From Robiginitomaculum sp. (GTDB lineage Bacteria > Pseudomonadota > Alphaproteobacteria > Caulobacterales > Maricaulaceae): 37,825 nt of DNA. Below, one piece after another: positions 25,669 through 35,735 of the stretch (positions within the stretch are counted from its first letter, which is position 1; the number at the start of each line of letters is the position of its first letter). The stretch is from positions 1-37,825 of the forward strand of contig NVXK01000012.1 in the NCBI GenBank assembly GCA_002733905.1, given 5' to 3'. Under the pieces are notes generated by a model. The model was not told where the DNA came from. It ran no database searches and saw only the letters and a program-made list of their open reading frames with translations. The translations under genes were made by a program, and so were the position numbers.

Positions 25669-26574
25669 ATGCCAGATAGTCTTGATTGGGACAAATTAAA
25701 AACATTCCACGCCGCCGCAGAGACAGGCTCTCTTACAGCAGCAGCGGCAAGGCTTCGCATATCACAATCAGCAGTTAGCCGCCAAATCACCTCGCTAGAA
25801 GGACAATTAAAAGCACCGCTCTTTCATCGTCACGCACGCGGACTTACCCTCACGGAACAAGGGCGCATCCTCTTTAAAGCAGCTCATGACATGGCGCATC
25901 AAGCGGCACTTGCCCAAGCAAATGTCATGGATTCTCAAGATAAACCGCAAGGTATATTACGCGTTTCGACACCAATTTCTCTTGGTTCCAACTGGTTGAT
26001 TTCAATTTTACCTGCCTTTATCAAAGCCTACCCCCTGATTCATGTCCAGCTTATTTTAGAAGATGAGGAACATGATTTATCATCATTTGACGTAGACTGT
26101 GCGTTGCGGCCTTGGCCCTCTACACAAGGCGACCTTATTGAACGCAAACTAGGAACGATTTCACAAAGTCTTTATGCTTCGCATAATTACCTCGCCACGA
26201 ACGGTGCGCCGCATGATGTTCACGATCTTGACAACCATTCTATTGTTGCCTTTGGCAATTTGATCCCAAGTCGCCTGAATACGTCTAATTGGGTAATGGA
26301 ACTTGGGCGTCCCGAAGGTGATCCACGTATTCCTATGCTCACAGTAAATAATCTTCACGGTATAATGCGTGCGGCCGAGGCAGATATCGGCATTGTCGGC
26401 ATTCCAGATTATATGGTTGCTATGTCACGAAGGCTTGTGCGCGTTCTACCGCAGGTCAGTGGGAAACCATTCGATGTCTATTTTGTTTACCCAACTGAAT
26501 TACGCGGCTCGACCCGTGCCAAGGTATTTCGTGAGTTCTTAATGGAAGCCGCGAAAAAGTGGCGAACATTTTAG
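25669..26574 (+). CDS. vtlR: LysR family regulator, VtlR/LsrB type
   Basis: I start at the ATG at 25669 (301 aa), because AAGAG precedes it and MPDSLDWDKLKTFHAAAETG is the natural LysR start; the longer frame overlaps trxB. The winged helix-turn-helix is at about 6-65 (TAAAARLRISQSAVSRQITS, then LFHRHARGLTLTEQG). The effector-binding domain follows (VQLILEDEE, DCALRPWP, ERKLGTISQSLYASHNYL, DLDNHSIVAFG, FDVYFVYP). From memory this pattern matches LsrB of Sinorhizobium and VtlR of Brucella/Agrobacterium, which lie next to trxB and activate AbcR-type small RNAs. Here too a predicted small RNA follows. A 16-bp palindrome 19 bases after the stop is a candidate binding site. Confidence 0.85.
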   Translation: MPDSLDWDKLKTFHAAAETGSLTAAAARLRISQSAVSRQITSLEGQLKAPLFHRHARGLTLTEQGRILFKAAHDMAHQAALAQANVMDSQDKPQGILRVSTPISLGSNWLISILPAFIKAYPLIHVQLILEDEEHDLSSFDVDCALRPWPSTQGDLIERKLGTISQSLYASHNYLATNGAPHDVHDLDNHSIVAFGNLIPSRLNTSNWVMELGRPEGDPRIPMLTVNNLHGIMRAAEADIGIVGIPDYMVAMSRRLVRVLPQVSGKPFDVYFVYPTELRGSTRAKVFREFLMEAAKKWRTF

Positions 26575-26592
26575 GGTAACATCGCCGATAGG

Positions 26593-26608
26593 TATGCATA
26601 TATGCATA
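26593..26608. promoter_or_regulatory. 16-bp palindrome, candidate LysR operator
   Basis: TATGCATATATGCATA is a perfect palindrome made of two TATGCATA copies. Its centre lies about 66 bp before the predicted start of the small RNA, the usual place for the recognition site of a LysR activator (near -65). Binding by the adjacent regulator is inferred. Confidence 0.5.
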
Positions 26609-26654
26609 GAAGCTGTGACATATTAGGCCTGCTCATTCATACTTTTTTATTCTA

Positions 26655-26660
26655 TATAAT
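26655..26660 (+). promoter_or_regulatory. -10 box of the predicted small RNA
   Basis: A perfect TATAAT is present, and the position 17 bp upstream (about 26632-26637, CTCATT) is a poor -35 box. A strong -10 with a weak -35 fits an activator-dependent promoter. Confidence 0.5.
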
Positions 26661-26666
26661 GGACAT

Positions 26667-26778
26667 CGAATGATTGATGCGTCCCTTGTGTCTCATTTGA
26701 ACAACCGCATACGGTTCCTCCCCGAATAGTATTGCGAAGACTTCAGCCGGACCTCTTTTGAGTGTCCGGCTTTTTTTT
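26667..26778 (+). ncRNA. Predicted AbcR-like trans-acting small RNA
   Basis: There is no ORF between the LysR gene and the first kinase, yet this stretch has a TATAAT box at its front and a strong intrinsic terminator at its end, defining a transcript of about 112 nt. Inside are a small hairpin (AACCG-CATA-CGGTT, 26703-26716) and a CU-rich single-stranded segment TTCCTCCCC (26715-26723). That segment is complementary to a Shine-Dalgarno sequence. AbcR (alpha-r15) small RNAs of Rhizobiales use such CU-rich motifs to block translation of transporter mRNAs, and they lie beside the lsrB/vtlR gene downstream of trxB. The same synteny occurs here. The 5' end is predicted, and sequence-level homology to AbcR cannot be shown by eye. 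Confidence 0.55.
26745..26778 (+). terminator. Strong intrinsic terminator
   Basis: AGCCGGAC pairs with GTCCGGCT over an 11-base loop and is followed by a run of eight T. It is 170 bases past the LysR stop, so it may end both the small RNA and read-through from trxB-LysR. Confidence 0.93.
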
Positions 26779-26785
26779 GCCCTCA

Positions 26786-26804
26786 CTTACAGATAGTTAA
26801 CCAT
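26786..26804 (+). promoter_or_regulatory. CtrA-like box upstream of the first hybrid kinase
   Basis: CTTA-N7-TTAACCAT resembles the CtrA site TTAA-N7-TTAAC with one mismatch in the first half. TTAAC begins 60 bases before the kinase ATG. The same arrangement precedes the second kinase. Confidence 0.45.
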
Positions 26805-26856
26805 ATGCATTTACCTTGCCCTAAATAAGACGGTGTGGGGGAAAGTTTGGACAAGA

Positions 26857-29307
26857 ATGGGTAATAATGACTCGCACGCACCAAGGCAGATTACCGTCAA
26901 TGGGGGTAAAATTGACAATTTCCGCTTAAAGGAAGGCATGGAAGCCGAGTTTTTCCAAATTCTTGACGAAGCTCTTGATATTGGCATTAGTATTCTGGAT
27001 GAAAACCTCAATTATCTATATGTGAACAAATGCGCGACCTCTACGATGGGCTTAACACAAGAGTCCTTCGCCATTGGCGACCCACTCAGTAAAGTTCACG
27101 ACATAATGGTGGCGAAAAACATCATTGACCCGGAAACTTTAAATAATAAAAAGCTTTCTTCTGACGAATTACAAGCGCAATACCAAAAAGGGCAAGATGT
27201 TAGCAACAATCTAGTGCGTTTGAATACGGGGGTCATTGAACGTGTATACCGAAAACAAACGCCCAAAGGTTACACCGTTTCCGTCGCCTATGACGTAACA
27301 CAACTCGCCCAAAAAGAAGAGATGTTACAAAAATCTCTGGAACTCGGGAACTCAGGGTATTGGCTTTATGATTTCAAACATAAGAAAATTGAACTTAGTC
27401 CGTCGATAAGCTCCATTATTACGCCCGAGGAAGTTGATAAAGTTTACGCAAGGGGCATAATGGCAATTATTCACCCAGAAGACCGGGTTCTTTTCAAAAA
27501 TGCCCTAAAATCAATGATGAAAAATGGTGATACTATAGATTTCACATACCGTAATGTAGCTGGTGATAAATGGTATCGTACCACAGGAAATTCTGAAAGA
27601 GACTTGAGCGGAAAACTTGTACGGTTACGCGCTTTTGTAAAGGATATCACGCAAGAAACAATGCAAGCCCACGAGCTTGAGAAAGCAAAGGATGAAGCCG
27701 TCGCTGCAAATATTGCGAAGTCAGAGTTTCTTGCAAATATGAGCCACGAAATACGTACGCCAATGAATGGTGTACTTGGCATGGCTGAGCTTTTAGGAGA
27801 AACAGACATTGATGATCGCCAGCGCGAATTCATTGAGGTTATCCAACAATCATCCAATGCACTCCTGACAATTATTAATGACATTCTTGATTTTTCCAAA
27901 ATAGAAGCGGGGGCTTTTGAACTTGATCCTGTTCCATTTGATTTACGTGACGCCCTTGATGACATTGCATCTTTGCTCAACATTAAAGTGCAAGAAAAAA
28001 ATTTAGAACTTATCATTGACTACCCTACACATATGGAAAGTTTCTTCATTGGTGATGTAAGCCGCATTCGACAGATTGTTATGAACCTACTTGGAAATTC
28101 TGTTAAATTTACAGAAACGGGCCATATTTTGATTGCTGTAGCTGTTAAAAATTTCTCAAACACGCGCGCAGAATTAAACGTAAGTATTACCGATACGGGT
28201 ATTGGGATTGAGAAAGAAAAACTCGATCATATTTTTGAAAAATTCACGCAAGCGGATAACTCGACAACACGTGTTTATGGTGGGACCGGTTTGGGGTTAA
28301 GTATTTCAAGACGTATTGTAGAGCTTATGGGGGGTAAACTCTCGGTCAGTTCCGTGTTTGGCGAAGGTTCAACATTTTCCTTCACCATTCCATTGCCAAT
28401 AGATACACAAGCAGAGCGTCAGGTTAAAGACACAGCCAACCTAAACGGCTTAAAGGCACTTATCGTTGACGATATCATGCTCAACCAAACCATACTTACA
28501 GAACGACTGAAAGCATGGGATATGCGGACTCTTGCTGTGAGCGATTCTGTCGCGGCTGTCAAAGCCATCAAACATGCTGAAAATATTGGCGACCCTTTTA
28601 GTATTATTTTACTCGATTATTTAATGCCAGGCATGCATGGGCAAGAATTGGCACGTCTCCTTACAAATGACCCCATGATTCACAAACCGTCAATCATCAT
28701 GCTCTCCTCTTGCGATCAGCCCGTATCTACTGCTGACTTACTTGCTATAGGAATTGATAGTTATTTAATGAAACCTGTAAGGGAGGGCATTCTTTATGAC
28801 AACCTTATAAAGGTTGTTTCGAAAAAAACTCAGCGTCAAGCCCTTGCGAGCACCGAAACAAGTGCCTACGGGCATTTCGAAGCACAAACCATTGCACCGA
28901 ACAAGACACCAATACTTGTCGCTGAGGACTTCCTTTTGAACCAAGATGTCGTGCGTTTAATGTTGCAAGATTCACATTATGTTCCCCATTTTGTGAATAA
29001 CGGTAAAGAAGCCGTAGATTTATTTATTTCGCAACCTGACACATTCTCTCTGGTACTCATGGATATTTCAATGCCAGTTATGGATGGCTATGAAGCAGCG
29101 CAACGTATTCAAGAATTTTTAACTTCGCAAAAACGACCTTCAATCCCCATTATTGCACTCACGGGGCACGCCCTTAAAAATGACAGAGAAAAGTGCATGA
29201 ATGCTGGCATGCATGACTATTTAATGAAGCCCGTGAAAAAAGAAGATATATTGAAAGCCCTCGATTATTGGACAAACACAACTTCGCACCTCAATATAGC
29301 TATCTAG
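26857..29307 (+). CDS. Cytoplasmic hybrid histidine kinase with two PAS domains and two receivers (copy 1)
   Basis: From the ATG at 26857 the protein is 816 aa; a GTG at 26833 is possible. No transmembrane segment is visible. Domains in order are: a PAS-like domain (about 20-110, [20 protein letters not shown]), a PAS_3-type domain (about 165-265, ending in a PAC-like [10 protein letters not shown]), and a HisKA dimerisation domain with His297 in [16 protein letters not shown]. The ATPase domain follows with [31 protein letters not shown] and [12 protein letters not shown]. Receiver 1 has Asp587 in LLDYLMPG and receiver 2 has Asp736 in [14 protein letters not shown]. Both receivers keep the acidic pair, the Ser/Thr and the Lys (LMKP). 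The signal is likely internal, perhaps redox, gas or a small ligand through the PAS domains. A paralogue follows directly; no separate response regulator or phosphotransferase gene is nearby. Confidence 0.93.
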   Translation: MGNNDSHAPRQITVNGGKIDNFRLKEGMEAEFFQILDEALDIGISILDENLNYLYVNKCATSTMGLTQESFAIGDPLSKVHDIMVAKNIIDPETLNNKKLSSDELQAQYQKGQDVSNNLVRLNTGVIERVYRKQTPKGYTVSVAYDVTQLAQKEEMLQKSLELGNSGYWLYDFKHKKIELSPSISSIITPEEVDKVYARGIMAIIHPEDRVLFKNALKSMMKNGDTIDFTYRNVAGDKWYRTTGNSERDLSGKLVRLRAFVKDITQETMQAHELEKAKDEAVAANIAKSEFLANMSHEIRTPMNGVLGMAELLGETDIDDRQREFIEVIQQSSNALLTIINDILDFSKIEAGAFELDPVPFDLRDALDDIASLLNIKVQEKNLELIIDYPTHMESFFIGDVSRIRQIVMNLLGNSVKFTETGHILIAVAVKNFSNTRAELNVSITDTGIGIEKEKLDHIFEKFTQADNSTTRVYGGTGLGLSISRRIVELMGGKLSVSSVFGEGSTFSFTIPLPIDTQAERQVKDTANLNGLKALIVDDIMLNQTILTERLKAWDMRTLAVSDSVAAVKAIKHAENIGDPFSIILLDYLMPGMHGQELARLLTNDPMIHKPSIIMLSSCDQPVSTADLLAIGIDSYLMKPVREGILYDNLIKVVSKKTQRQALASTETSAYGHFEAQTIAPNKTPILVAEDFLLNQDVVRLMLQDSHYVPHFVNNGKEAVDLFISQPDTFSLVLMDISMPVMDGYEAAQRIQEFLTSQKRPSIPIIALTGHALKNDREKCMNAGMHDYLMKPVKKEDILKALDYWTNTTSHLNIAI

Positions 29308-29364
29308 ATAACTGCCTAGCCCCTATAAAATACAATCAAAAATCGAATTATATTCGTCCACCCG

Positions 29365-29383
29365 CTTACAGTTCATTAACTAT
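29365..29383 (+). promoter_or_regulatory. CtrA-like box upstream of the second hybrid kinase
   Basis: CTTA-N7-TTAACTAT has the same spacing and first half as the box before copy 1. TTAAC begins 61 bases before the kinase ATG at 29437. Confidence 0.45.
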
Positions 29384-29436
29384 CTGACCATATGTTGTCC
29401 CAATTAAATGCATTGGGATGTAATTATGGAACGAAT

Positions 29437-31923
29437 ATGGCCGACACCCAAGCACCTGCGTCTGAACAAACAATTATCGCGCATAAATCAGTAGATTTTT
29501 TTCGTATTGTTACAGGTAAAGAAGTTGATTTTTTTCAACTTCTTGATGAAGCACTTGATGTTGGCATTAGCATTTTAGATCAACAGCTCAACTTTTTGTA
29601 TGTCAATAAATATGCAGCGAAAACAATGGGACTTGATAAATCCGAATTTAGTGTCGGTCAGTCTATGGCCGACGTTCATCATTTAATGATCAAAAACAAG
29701 GTCACGTCTGCTGAGTATTTAGGCAATGGCGAATTGAGTGCAATGCCCGAATCCGATGGAGACCAATCATTGAAACTTGCATCAGGTTTCATTCCCATGC
29801 TCGATGGTACAACTCATAAAATCACACGAAAACGCACAAAACATGGTTTGACAATATCTATCAATCACGACGTCACACAGCTTATGCATAAAGAAGAAAT
29901 GCTAGAACGTTCACTCGAGCTAGGAAAGTCCGGGTATTGGATTTACGATTTTGCAGAGAAAAAAATAGAGCTCAGCCCTTCTCTTCATACCATTATCACG
30001 AAAGATGAAGTCAGAGCTATTTATGCGAATGGCGTTATCTCTATCATTCACCCAGAAGACCGTAATGCCTTCAAATTATCTCTTGGTGAAATGCGTAAAA
30101 GCGGAGATGTTGCAGCTTTCACCTACCGTAATATTGCAGGTGACAAATGGTACCGGACGACGATAAGCTCTGAACGTAGCCAAGCAGGAAAGCTATTGCG
30201 TCTACGTGCTTTTGTCACAGATATTACAAAAGAGACATTACAGGCCATCGAGTTAGAAGAGGCAAAAGATGTCGCTATTGCTGCCAATATTGCCAAGTCC
30301 GAGTTTCTCGCAAATATGAGCCATGAAATACGCACACCTATGAACGGTGTTCTTGGCATGGCAGAACTCCTCGCAGACACAGACATAGATGACCGCCAAC
30401 GTGAATTCATCAAAGTTATTCAACAATCTTCAAATGCACTTCTTGATATCATAAATGACATTTTAGATTTCTCAAAGATTGAAGCGGGTGCATTCGATCT
30501 TGACCCAGTACCATTTGATCTACGAGAATCATTGGATGACATTGCTAAATTACTGAGCGTGAAGGCGCAAGAACAGGGCCTGGAACTCGTTATAAATTAC
30601 CCCCCCGATCTAGAGCATTTATTTGTTGGCGATATGAGTAGGTTGAGACAAGTGATTATGAATCTTGTTGGCAATTCTATCAAATTTACCGAAACGGGTC
30701 ATATCCTCATTGATGTAGCGGTTAAAAAATACTCGCATAACCGGGCGGGCTTACGCATAAATATTACCGATACAGGCATTGGTATTAAAGCAGACAAACA
30801 AGAACGTATTTTTGAAAAATTTACACAAGCAGACAATTCTACAACTCGCGTTTATGGGGGCACAGGCTTAGGTCTCAGTATTTCAAAACGCATTTCCCAG
30901 CTTATGGGCGGTGACCTCACGCTAAAATCAACTTTTGGCGAAGGGTCTACCTTTACAATATCGGTTCCGATTCCCATAGACATTCAAGCGGAACGCAATA
31001 AAGCCCCATTAGAAGGCTTAACATCTCTCAATGACATTAAAGCATTGATCGTCGATGATCTTGAGATTAACCGCACGATTTTAACCCAACGACTAAAAGC
31101 CTGGAATATGACATCGGTTGCTGTTTCCGGTCACCGTGACGCTACCGAAGCCCTTGTGACCGCGAAACAAGAAGGGGTACCTTTTGATGTCATTCTTTTA
31201 GATTTTCTCATGCCTGAAATGAACGGGCAACAACTTGCAACACAATGGTCGAAACAATCCTTAACAGGACATATTCCGATCATCATGCTCTCGTCATGTG
31301 ACAAGATTGATACAGCCGCGAACCTGAAAGCCGTTGGCATTTACAGGCATTTAACAAAACCCGTCAGAGATAAGCATCTTTATGACGTACTGATCGCCAC
31401 GATCGCAAAGAAAATACTCGACGAGAATATCAGTAATAAAGAAAATATGTCAGCCCCTGACCTCGAAGCGGATAATATTGACGCCAATATAGAGACACGA
31501 CCACAGCGCGGGCGGGGAAAAGTAAAAATACTCGTCGCAGAAGATTTCATGCTGAATCAAGATGTCATACGGCTCATGCTTATTGATTCAAATTATGAAC
31601 CTGTATTTACCAATAACGGACTTGATTCCGTCAATGAATTCCAAAGAAATCCAAATTCCTATGCTGCCGTTCTTATGGATATTTCCATGCCAGTTATGGA
31701 TGGTTATGAAGCGACGTCCCATATTCGGGAATTTGAATCGACAAATGGTCGGTCTCCCATTGGGATTATTGCATTAACAGGACACGCCCTCAAAAACGAC
31801 CGTGAGAATTGTCTCGACAGCGGCATGGATGACTACCTGACCAAGCCTGTCAAGAAAGAGCTTCTTATTAAAACACTGGATAAGTGGACACAGGCACATG
31901 CACTCGCTATTCGTTCCGCATAA
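29437..31923 (+). CDS. Cytoplasmic hybrid histidine kinase with two PAS domains and two receivers (copy 2)
   Basis: From the ATG at 29437 the protein is 828 aa; an ATG at 29392 is possible but would sit close to the box conserved with copy 1. The layout repeats copy 1: PAS-like domain (FFQLLDEALDVGISILDQQL), PAS_3 domain, HisKA with His296 in [16 protein letters not shown], ATPase ([43 protein letters not shown]), receiver 1 with Asp589 (LLDFLMPEMNG) and receiver 2 with Asp748 ([14 protein letters not shown]). The histidine region is nearly identical to copy 1, while the first PAS and receiver 1 have drifted. That points to duplication followed by change in sensing and output. Its stop codon is two bases from the opposing aminotransferase stop. 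Confidence 0.93.
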   Translation: MADTQAPASEQTIIAHKSVDFFRIVTGKEVDFFQLLDEALDVGISILDQQLNFLYVNKYAAKTMGLDKSEFSVGQSMADVHHLMIKNKVTSAEYLGNGELSAMPESDGDQSLKLASGFIPMLDGTTHKITRKRTKHGLTISINHDVTQLMHKEEMLERSLELGKSGYWIYDFAEKKIELSPSLHTIITKDEVRAIYANGVISIIHPEDRNAFKLSLGEMRKSGDVAAFTYRNIAGDKWYRTTISSERSQAGKLLRLRAFVTDITKETLQAIELEEAKDVAIAANIAKSEFLANMSHEIRTPMNGVLGMAELLADTDIDDRQREFIKVIQQSSNALLDIINDILDFSKIEAGAFDLDPVPFDLRESLDDIAKLLSVKAQEQGLELVINYPPDLEHLFVGDMSRLRQVIMNLVGNSIKFTETGHILIDVAVKKYSHNRAGLRINITDTGIGIKADKQERIFEKFTQADNSTTRVYGGTGLGLSISKRISQLMGGDLTLKSTFGEGSTFTISVPIPIDIQAERNKAPLEGLTSLNDIKALIVDDLEINRTILTQRLKAWNMTSVAVSGHRDATEALVTAKQEGVPFDVILLDFLMPEMNGQQLATQWSKQSLTGHIPIIMLSSCDKIDTAANLKAVGIYRHLTKPVRDKHLYDVLIATIAKKILDENISNKENMSAPDLEADNIDANIETRPQRGRGKVKILVAEDFMLNQDVIRLMLIDSNYEPVFTNNGLDSVNEFQRNPNSYAAVLMDISMPVMDGYEATSHIREFESTNGRSPIGIIALTGHALKNDRENCLDSGMDDYLTKPVKKELLIKTLDKWTQAHALAIRSA

Positions 31924-31925
31924 AG

Positions 31926-33299
<1,374 letters not shown>

Positions 33300-33335
33300 T
33301 CAGACAACAGATGAGACCAAATGAAAGGATGTAGA

Positions 33336-33801
33336 ATGACCCATTATAGTTTTGAAAAATTCCTAGGTATAGCAAGCCTGATTATCGTCCTTATTATTGG
33401 TGTGTCGCAATTTTCAAAACCCCAACTTGGGTCGCCCAATACAATGGTGGTTTATGCGCCTTAATACACGTATCCAGCCAGACATTCCTGTCACGACACC
33501 ATCGTTCAAAGTTTCAATTGCCGATATTGCTCACGATTATACAGTCACAAGGAACACTCAACTCTCTTTTCTTAAGCATGTCCGAATCAATGATCTGATA
33601 GAAATTGAAACAGAAAACCAGAAACGCCTCAAATTTAGAGTCACGAAGGTAGAAATTGCACATCAAGACATTTGCAAACCAAATCTATCGCCTGAAATTG
33701 ACGAGAAACAACAGCTTGAACTTATCACCTCTTACCCCTTTGATTCTATGAGTTTTAGAGGCCCTTTGCGCTATAAAATTACGGCGAGCGCCCTTCATTA
33801 A
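33336..33801 (+). pseudogene. Degenerate sortase (class GN-like)
   Basis: Translation signals point to the ATG at 33336 (AAGGA six bases before it). This frame gives a membrane helix (FLGIASLIIVLIIGVSQF) and GSPNTMVVYA, then stops at 33464. A second frame, open to 33801, carries the sortase C-terminal part: TQLSFLKHVRINDLIEIE, LKFRVTKVEI, LELITSYPFDSMSFRGPLRY. In proteobacterial sortases the corresponding motif is T-C-x-P-F-D with the nucleophile Cys; here TCT encodes Ser. The catalytic His motif (usually AGHRDTHF) is not recognisable, and most of the region between membrane helix and His is missing. A shift of frame, internal loss and active-site change together indicate a dead gene. No sortase substrate is visible nearby. 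Confidence 0.55.
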
Positions 33802-33960
33802 AGCAAAATACGCAAATAAACAGATTACAACTGAGACTGTTACGAAAATTTAAGTGCACAAGTGCAAAAATCTGTGAGAAATTCTCGACATACGGAGCTG
33901 AACCCTTAAAGTTTAGTTCTAAAGGTGGTCAATGGGTGACCGCTCTCAACAAGTGAGCGT

Positions 33961-35649
33961 GTGTTGCAGCGATTGGATAATTTTTCTCCATATCTTGACC
34001 CCAAACCAATTGCCGATTTTTTCGACGATTATGGCGCGCGGACAATGACGGCTATTACCTTGGCTGTCCTCGTGCATATTGGTTTGTTTTTTGTTTTACA
34101 ATCTACATTCACAATGCCGATTATTCCCCCGAAACAAAAACCTATTGAAGTACAAATCATCAGCTTTACGCCAGAGCCTGTGCAAGAGGTCGAGCCTGAA
34201 CCTGCGCTTATCCCTTATAAACCTGCGCCTGCACGCGCGCCCAAACCCAAACTAAGGCCAAAACCACGGCCTAAGCCAAAACCCAAACCTGCTATTGTTC
34301 CCAAGCCGGAACCAACACCTGAACCTAAGCCAGTTATAGAGCCTGAACCGATCATTATTCCTCCGGCAACGGAAGTTTTAGTGTCGGAAACGGTTGAAGC
34401 TATTCAAGAGGTTTCGCCGCAGCCTGTCCCAATACCTGACCCTATTCCTCAACCTGTTATCGAAATTTTCGAGCCTATACCAGAACCCATTCCTGAGATC
34501 ATTCAGCCGCCAATTCCTCAACCGACAATCGAAATATTCGAACCTCTGCCTGAACCTGTAATAGAGCCCATCATAGAACCAATTGTGGAACCACTGCCAG
34601 AACTAGAGCCTATACTTGACCCTATTCCAGAGCCCTTGCCAGAGCCTGAGATTGAACCACTTTCAGACTTGCCGACAACGCCTACAGAATCAGAGCTTCC
34701 CGTTGCGGGGGCAGTTGTCGAGGACGAGATTATCATTGAAACGCCGGAACCAATAGCGCCGATCATACAGGATGTCATTGAACCCATTGTCCAAAAACCT
34801 GTTACATTGCCAGAGCCAGAGCCAGAGCCAGAAATATTACGAGAACCCGAGCTAGAGATTATTGAAGCCGCGCCTATCATCACGACGGCGCCGACTATTC
34901 TTGCCTCGCCTGACGCGCCAAAGACACAAAGCGAGCAGGACACATCCGTGCCCCAATCTCAGGCTAGTTCCCTTGATTTGATTTTAGAAAATGCGAAAAA
35001 ATCTGGTCGCAGACCTCAAGCACGTCCAAATACTGGCGGCGGTAATACAGGGACACTTACAATTGGCAACGCGCCGTCTAGCGGTGTCACGCGCCGCGCA
35101 AATCCTGGTTCAACAGGTTGGACACTAGCCCCTGGCTCTTATGGTGACAAAACAACCGAGGGCTATAAAAATATGATGTTAGATATTCGGTGCCGCGAAA
35201 CAACACGTACACACGAAGACTGTCCAAGTTATATCCCCAAACACAAAGGGCGTAATGCAGAAGGTTTTGAATCATTTAATGCACATGAACCAAGAGGTAC
35301 GTCCACGACTGCGAATGAAAGACGAAGGGGTATGAATATGGGATCATCTATTTTTGAAGGTGGCACATATGGCGGCCCAAGTGCGGCCAAAAATGCGCGT
35401 GGTACTGGTGGCAATTCTGATGATACCTCGGGCGGCCCTTCTACCAGTGTCTTGGATGATGTTTATCTGCCAAATTATGACCTTAGCATTCCCGTCCCCG
35501 GAGGCAGATCTTCGGGAGGCCGTTTGCGTGATGTATTTGGCAATAGTCAGCCCGCCCCGTGGACGCAACAACCAATCCTACCGCCGCCTCTTGAAGAAGA
35601 GGAAGAAGATGAGTTTGCACCAGTTGAAATCATCAAACCAAAACGCTAG
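33961..35649 (+). CDS. TonB-like proline-rich inner-membrane protein without a TonB C-terminal domain
   Basis: The ORF starts at a GTG (562 aa); no strong Shine-Dalgarno sequence precedes it. Residues 1-28 are cytoplasmic. One membrane helix (about 29-50) includes TLAVLVHIGLFFVL, whose His is placed as in TonB, where it contacts the ExbB-ExbD motor. Then comes a very long Pro/Glu/Ile linker (about 60-310) with a Lys-Pro block (PKPKLRPKPRPKPKPK). The remaining 250 residues are Gly/Ser/Arg-rich, with a compact conserved-looking patch GYKNMMLDIRCRETTRTHED followed by CPSYIPKHKGRNAEGFESF (two Cys). The end is acidic. A typical TonB C-terminal domain is absent. It may transmit energy or span the periplasm, but the partner is unknown. 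No exbB or exbD gene is nearby. Confidence 0.75.
   Translation: MLQRLDNFSPYLDPKPIADFFDDYGARTMTAITLAVLVHIGLFFVLQSTFTMPIIPPKQKPIEVQIISFTPEPVQEVEPEPALIPYKPAPARAPKPKLRPKPRPKPKPKPAIVPKPEPTPEPKPVIEPEPIIIPPATEVLVSETVEAIQEVSPQPVPIPDPIPQPVIEIFEPIPEPIPEIIQPPIPQPTIEIFEPLPEPVIEPIIEPIVEPLPELEPILDPIPEPLPEPEIEPLSDLPTTPTESELPVAGAVVEDEIIIETPEPIAPIIQDVIEPIVQKPVTLPEPEPEPEILREPELEIIEAAPIITTAPTILASPDAPKTQSEQDTSVPQSQASSLDLILENAKKSGRRPQARPNTGGGNTGTLTIGNAPSSGVTRRANPGSTGWTLAPGSYGDKTTEGYKNMMLDIRCRETTRTHEDCPSYIPKHKGRNAEGFESFNAHEPRGTSTTANERRRGMNMGSSIFEGGTYGGPSAAKNARGTGGNSDDTSGGPSTSVLDDVYLPNYDLSIPVPGGRSSGGRLRDVFGNSQPAPWTQQPILPPPLEEEEEDEFAPVEIIKPKR
34160..34860 (+). repeat. Degenerate coding repeat for the Pro-Glu-Ile linker
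   Basis: The DNA is built of short CCT/CCA-GAR-type units. One longer unit, IPQP-x-IEIFEP-x-PEP, occurs twice, at about 34444-34488 and 34513-34557, 69 bases apart. Synonymous differences between units show that the repeats are old or selected at protein level. Confidence 0.7.
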
Positions 35650-35735
35650 ACTTAACTTAGATTACACAGATTAAAACGGGCATGTGCTTATCAGACCATT
35701 GATGAAGTAGGTACATGACGACGAAGGGATATGCC

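Noticed and set aside
33839-33854. Third CtrA-like site, GTTA-N7-TTAAG
   Set aside because: Weaker match, no paralogous counterpart, and such patterns arise easily in AT-rich DNA.
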